A DNA stretch of 6,809 bases, taken from Acidobacterium sp. (GTDB lineage Bacteria > Acidobacteriota > Terriglobia > Terriglobales > Acidobacteriaceae). How positions within the stretch are numbered: position 1 is the stretch's first letter; every line of letters starts with the position of its first letter. The notes beneath the pieces were generated by a model. The model saw only the letters and a program-made list of their open reading frames with translations, was not told the DNA's origin and did no database searches. Position numbers and translations under genes: made by a program. Positions 5,485 through 6,809 of the stretch are shown here, in pieces. The stretch covers positions 62,169-68,977 of the forward strand of contig PMAM01000109.1 of the NCBI GenBank assembly GCA_003152595.1, in the 5' to 3' direction.

Positions 5485-6809
5485 ATACGACGCTGATGGG
5501 TACTGGGAATGCGCAGATCTTCGCGGTATTTTGCCACGGTGCGCCGCGTTACGTCGATGCCCTGCCCCTGCAGCAGGATGGCGATCTGATCGTCGGTGAG
5601 CGGTTTGCGCGGATCCTCGTCCTCGATCAGCTTCTTCACCTTGCGCTTGAGCAGCATCAGCGGCGTCGCGGCGCCCTCCGGCCCGTTCACCCCTTCGGAG
5701 AAGAAGAAGCGCAGCTCGAAGACGCCCTGAGTCGTGTGCACGTATTTGCTGGACACGGCGCGGCTGACGGTGGACGGGTGCACTCCGATCTCCTCAGCCA
5801 CTTCCTTGATCATCATGGGTTTGAGGGCGTCGACGCCCTTCTCCAGAAACCCGGTCTGGCGGCGCACGATCGATTCACATGTCCGCAGGATGGTGTTCTT
5901 CCTCTGCTCGATGTTGCGCATCAGTTGCAGCGCGGAGCGGTAGCGCTCTTTCACGTAATCTTTGACGTCCTTGCCGGTGTCGCCCTGGGTGAGCAGACGA
6001 CGGTAGCCCTGGTTGAGGCGCAGGGTGGGCAGGTCTTCTTCGTTCATGGCGACGACCCAGTCTTCGCCGCGCTTGACGAAGGCGACGTCGGGCTCGATCA
6101 GCCTGGCCTCGCTGCGGTTGTAGCGCTGGCCGGGGCGGGGGTCGAGGGTGCGGATGAATTCGATGGCGTGCTGCGTTTCTTCGACGGTCTTGCCCAGCAC
6201 TTTGGACAACTCGCGCGGGTCACGCTTCTGCAGCAGAAGCATGTGGGTGTCGATAATCTGCCGCGCCATCTCGAAAACTTCGAGGCGCGTTGCGTCTTCC
6301 GATACCGCTGGCTCGGCGCCCCTGGTTCCGTTGACGTTCGTAGCGGCATGGGGTGGCACTTGCGCCGGATAGCTGGCGCCGGCGATGACTGGGCTGCCGT
6401 TGGTGACGGGTTCCATCGGGGGATGAGCCTCGGCCGGCGCCGATGCAGCAACGGCGGCGGTTCCGTTCGAGGTCGCCGCGTGGCCGTTGACTTTGTGGCG
6501 GCGGTGCGTGCGCGCGAAGATAAGATCGAATTCTTTCTTCTGCGCCTCCACCTGCACCAGCAGGCATTCGCGCAGATCGCGGGTGCCTATGCCGACGGGG
6601 TCGAGCATCCGCACCACTTCCAGTGCCGTGGCCAGGTGGCCCCTTGCCCGGTCGGCCATCGCCGGGGGAAGTTCGGCAACGCGCTCGTAGAGGTTTTTTC
6701 TGTGGTCGGGTGTATCCGGTTCCATCTGCTCACGCAGATAGCCGGCGAGCAACTCGTCGTCGGTCGCCGTGAGGTAGCCGTCCTCGTTCAGGTTGCCGAT
6801 GACGTATTC
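5475..6809 (-). CDS. rpoN: RNA polymerase sigma-54 factor, N-terminus off the right edge
   Basis: Sigma-54 directs RNA polymerase to -24/-12 promoters and needs an AAA+ activator to open them. 444 codons plus the stop are visible; the glutamine-rich activator-interacting region I and the first part of the core-binding domain lie beyond the edge. The visible protein begins in the core-binding domain (EYVIGNLNEDGYL), then DPVGIGTRDLRECLL, a low-complexity linker (visible residues about 101-174), ARQIIDTHMLLLQKRD, and TLDPRPGQRYN. It continues with LIEPDVAFVKRGEDWVV, MNEEDLPTLRLNQGYRRLL, the helix-turn-helix MIKEVAEEIGVHPSTVSRA (about 333-351) and the C-terminal RpoN box TRRTVAKYRE (421-430), where the usual first Ala is Thr. 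It ends STHQRRIRS. The gene is followed by hpf after 39 bases, the conserved rpoN-hpf order. Identity is certain; only the true start is unseen. Confidence 0.97.
   Translation of the reverse strand, partial: EYVIGNLNEDGYLTATDDELLAGYLREQMEPDTPDHRKNLYERVAELPPAMADRARGHLATALEVVRMLDPVGIGTRDLRECLLVQVEAQKKEFDLIFARTHRRHKVNGHAATSNGTAAVAASAPAEAHPPMEPVTNGSPVIAGASYPAQVPPHAATNVNGTRGAEPAVSEDATRLEVFEMARQIIDTHMLLLQKRDPRELSKVLGKTVEETQHAIEFIRTLDPRPGQRYNRSEARLIEPDVAFVKRGEDWVVAMNEEDLPTLRLNQGYRRLLTQGDTGKDVKDYVKERYRSALQLMRNIEQRKNTILRTCESIVRRQTGFLEKGVDALKPMMIKEVAEEIGVHPSTVSRAVSSKYVHTTQGVFELRFFFSEGVNGPEGAATPLMLLKRKVKKLIEDEDPRKPLTDDQIAILLQGQGIDVTRRTVAKYREDLRIPSTHQRRIRS

Overview
The window is GC-rich, bacterial and gene-dense on the minus strand. 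It most resembles an acidobacterial (Terriglobia-type) chromosome. That placement is an inference from the RpoN with a long low-complexity linker, the style of the DXS protein, and a nucleotidyltransferase gene pair that I recall from such genomes; nothing in the window is a taxonomic marker.

Left part (1-3072): the 5' 550 codons of dxs (minus strand, running off the left edge) encode 1-deoxy-D-xylulose-5-phosphate synthase. A 230-base spacer separates it from an upstream pair on the same strand: a PF00756-type esterase (TTG start at 2970) translationally coupled through a GTGATG junction to a 69-residue helical protein. A second, different alpha/beta hydrolase (3074-3784, plus strand) is transcribed divergently from the esterase across 103 bases that contain an imperfect 14-base palindrome.

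Middle (3785-4778): about 1 kb without an intact full-length gene apart from a 66-codon ORF. It holds a decayed minus-strand pair: the small ORF (4418-4618) and an overlapping MNT-fold nucleotidyltransferase remnant, broken by a one-base deletion and truncated after about 63 residues. It also holds a minus-strand terminator and three copies of a 19-base repeat at its edges, two of them inverted. It reads as a small accessory scar between two conserved blocks.

Right part (4779-6809): the widespread pair rpoN-hpf (minus strand). RpoN (sigma-54) is missing its N-terminal region beyond the right edge and carries a linker of about 70 low-complexity residues. Long-form HPF follows after 39 bases, with a perfect 7-bp hairpin that places the rpoN stop codon in its loop.

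The window is mostly housekeeping: isoprenoid precursor synthesis, alternative sigma factor and ribosome hibernation. I see no strong case for an undescribed multi-gene system. The items most worth a second look are the broken, overlapping nucleotidyltransferase pair with its flanking repeats, the rpoN/hpf intercistronic hairpin, and the esterase with its coupled small protein.
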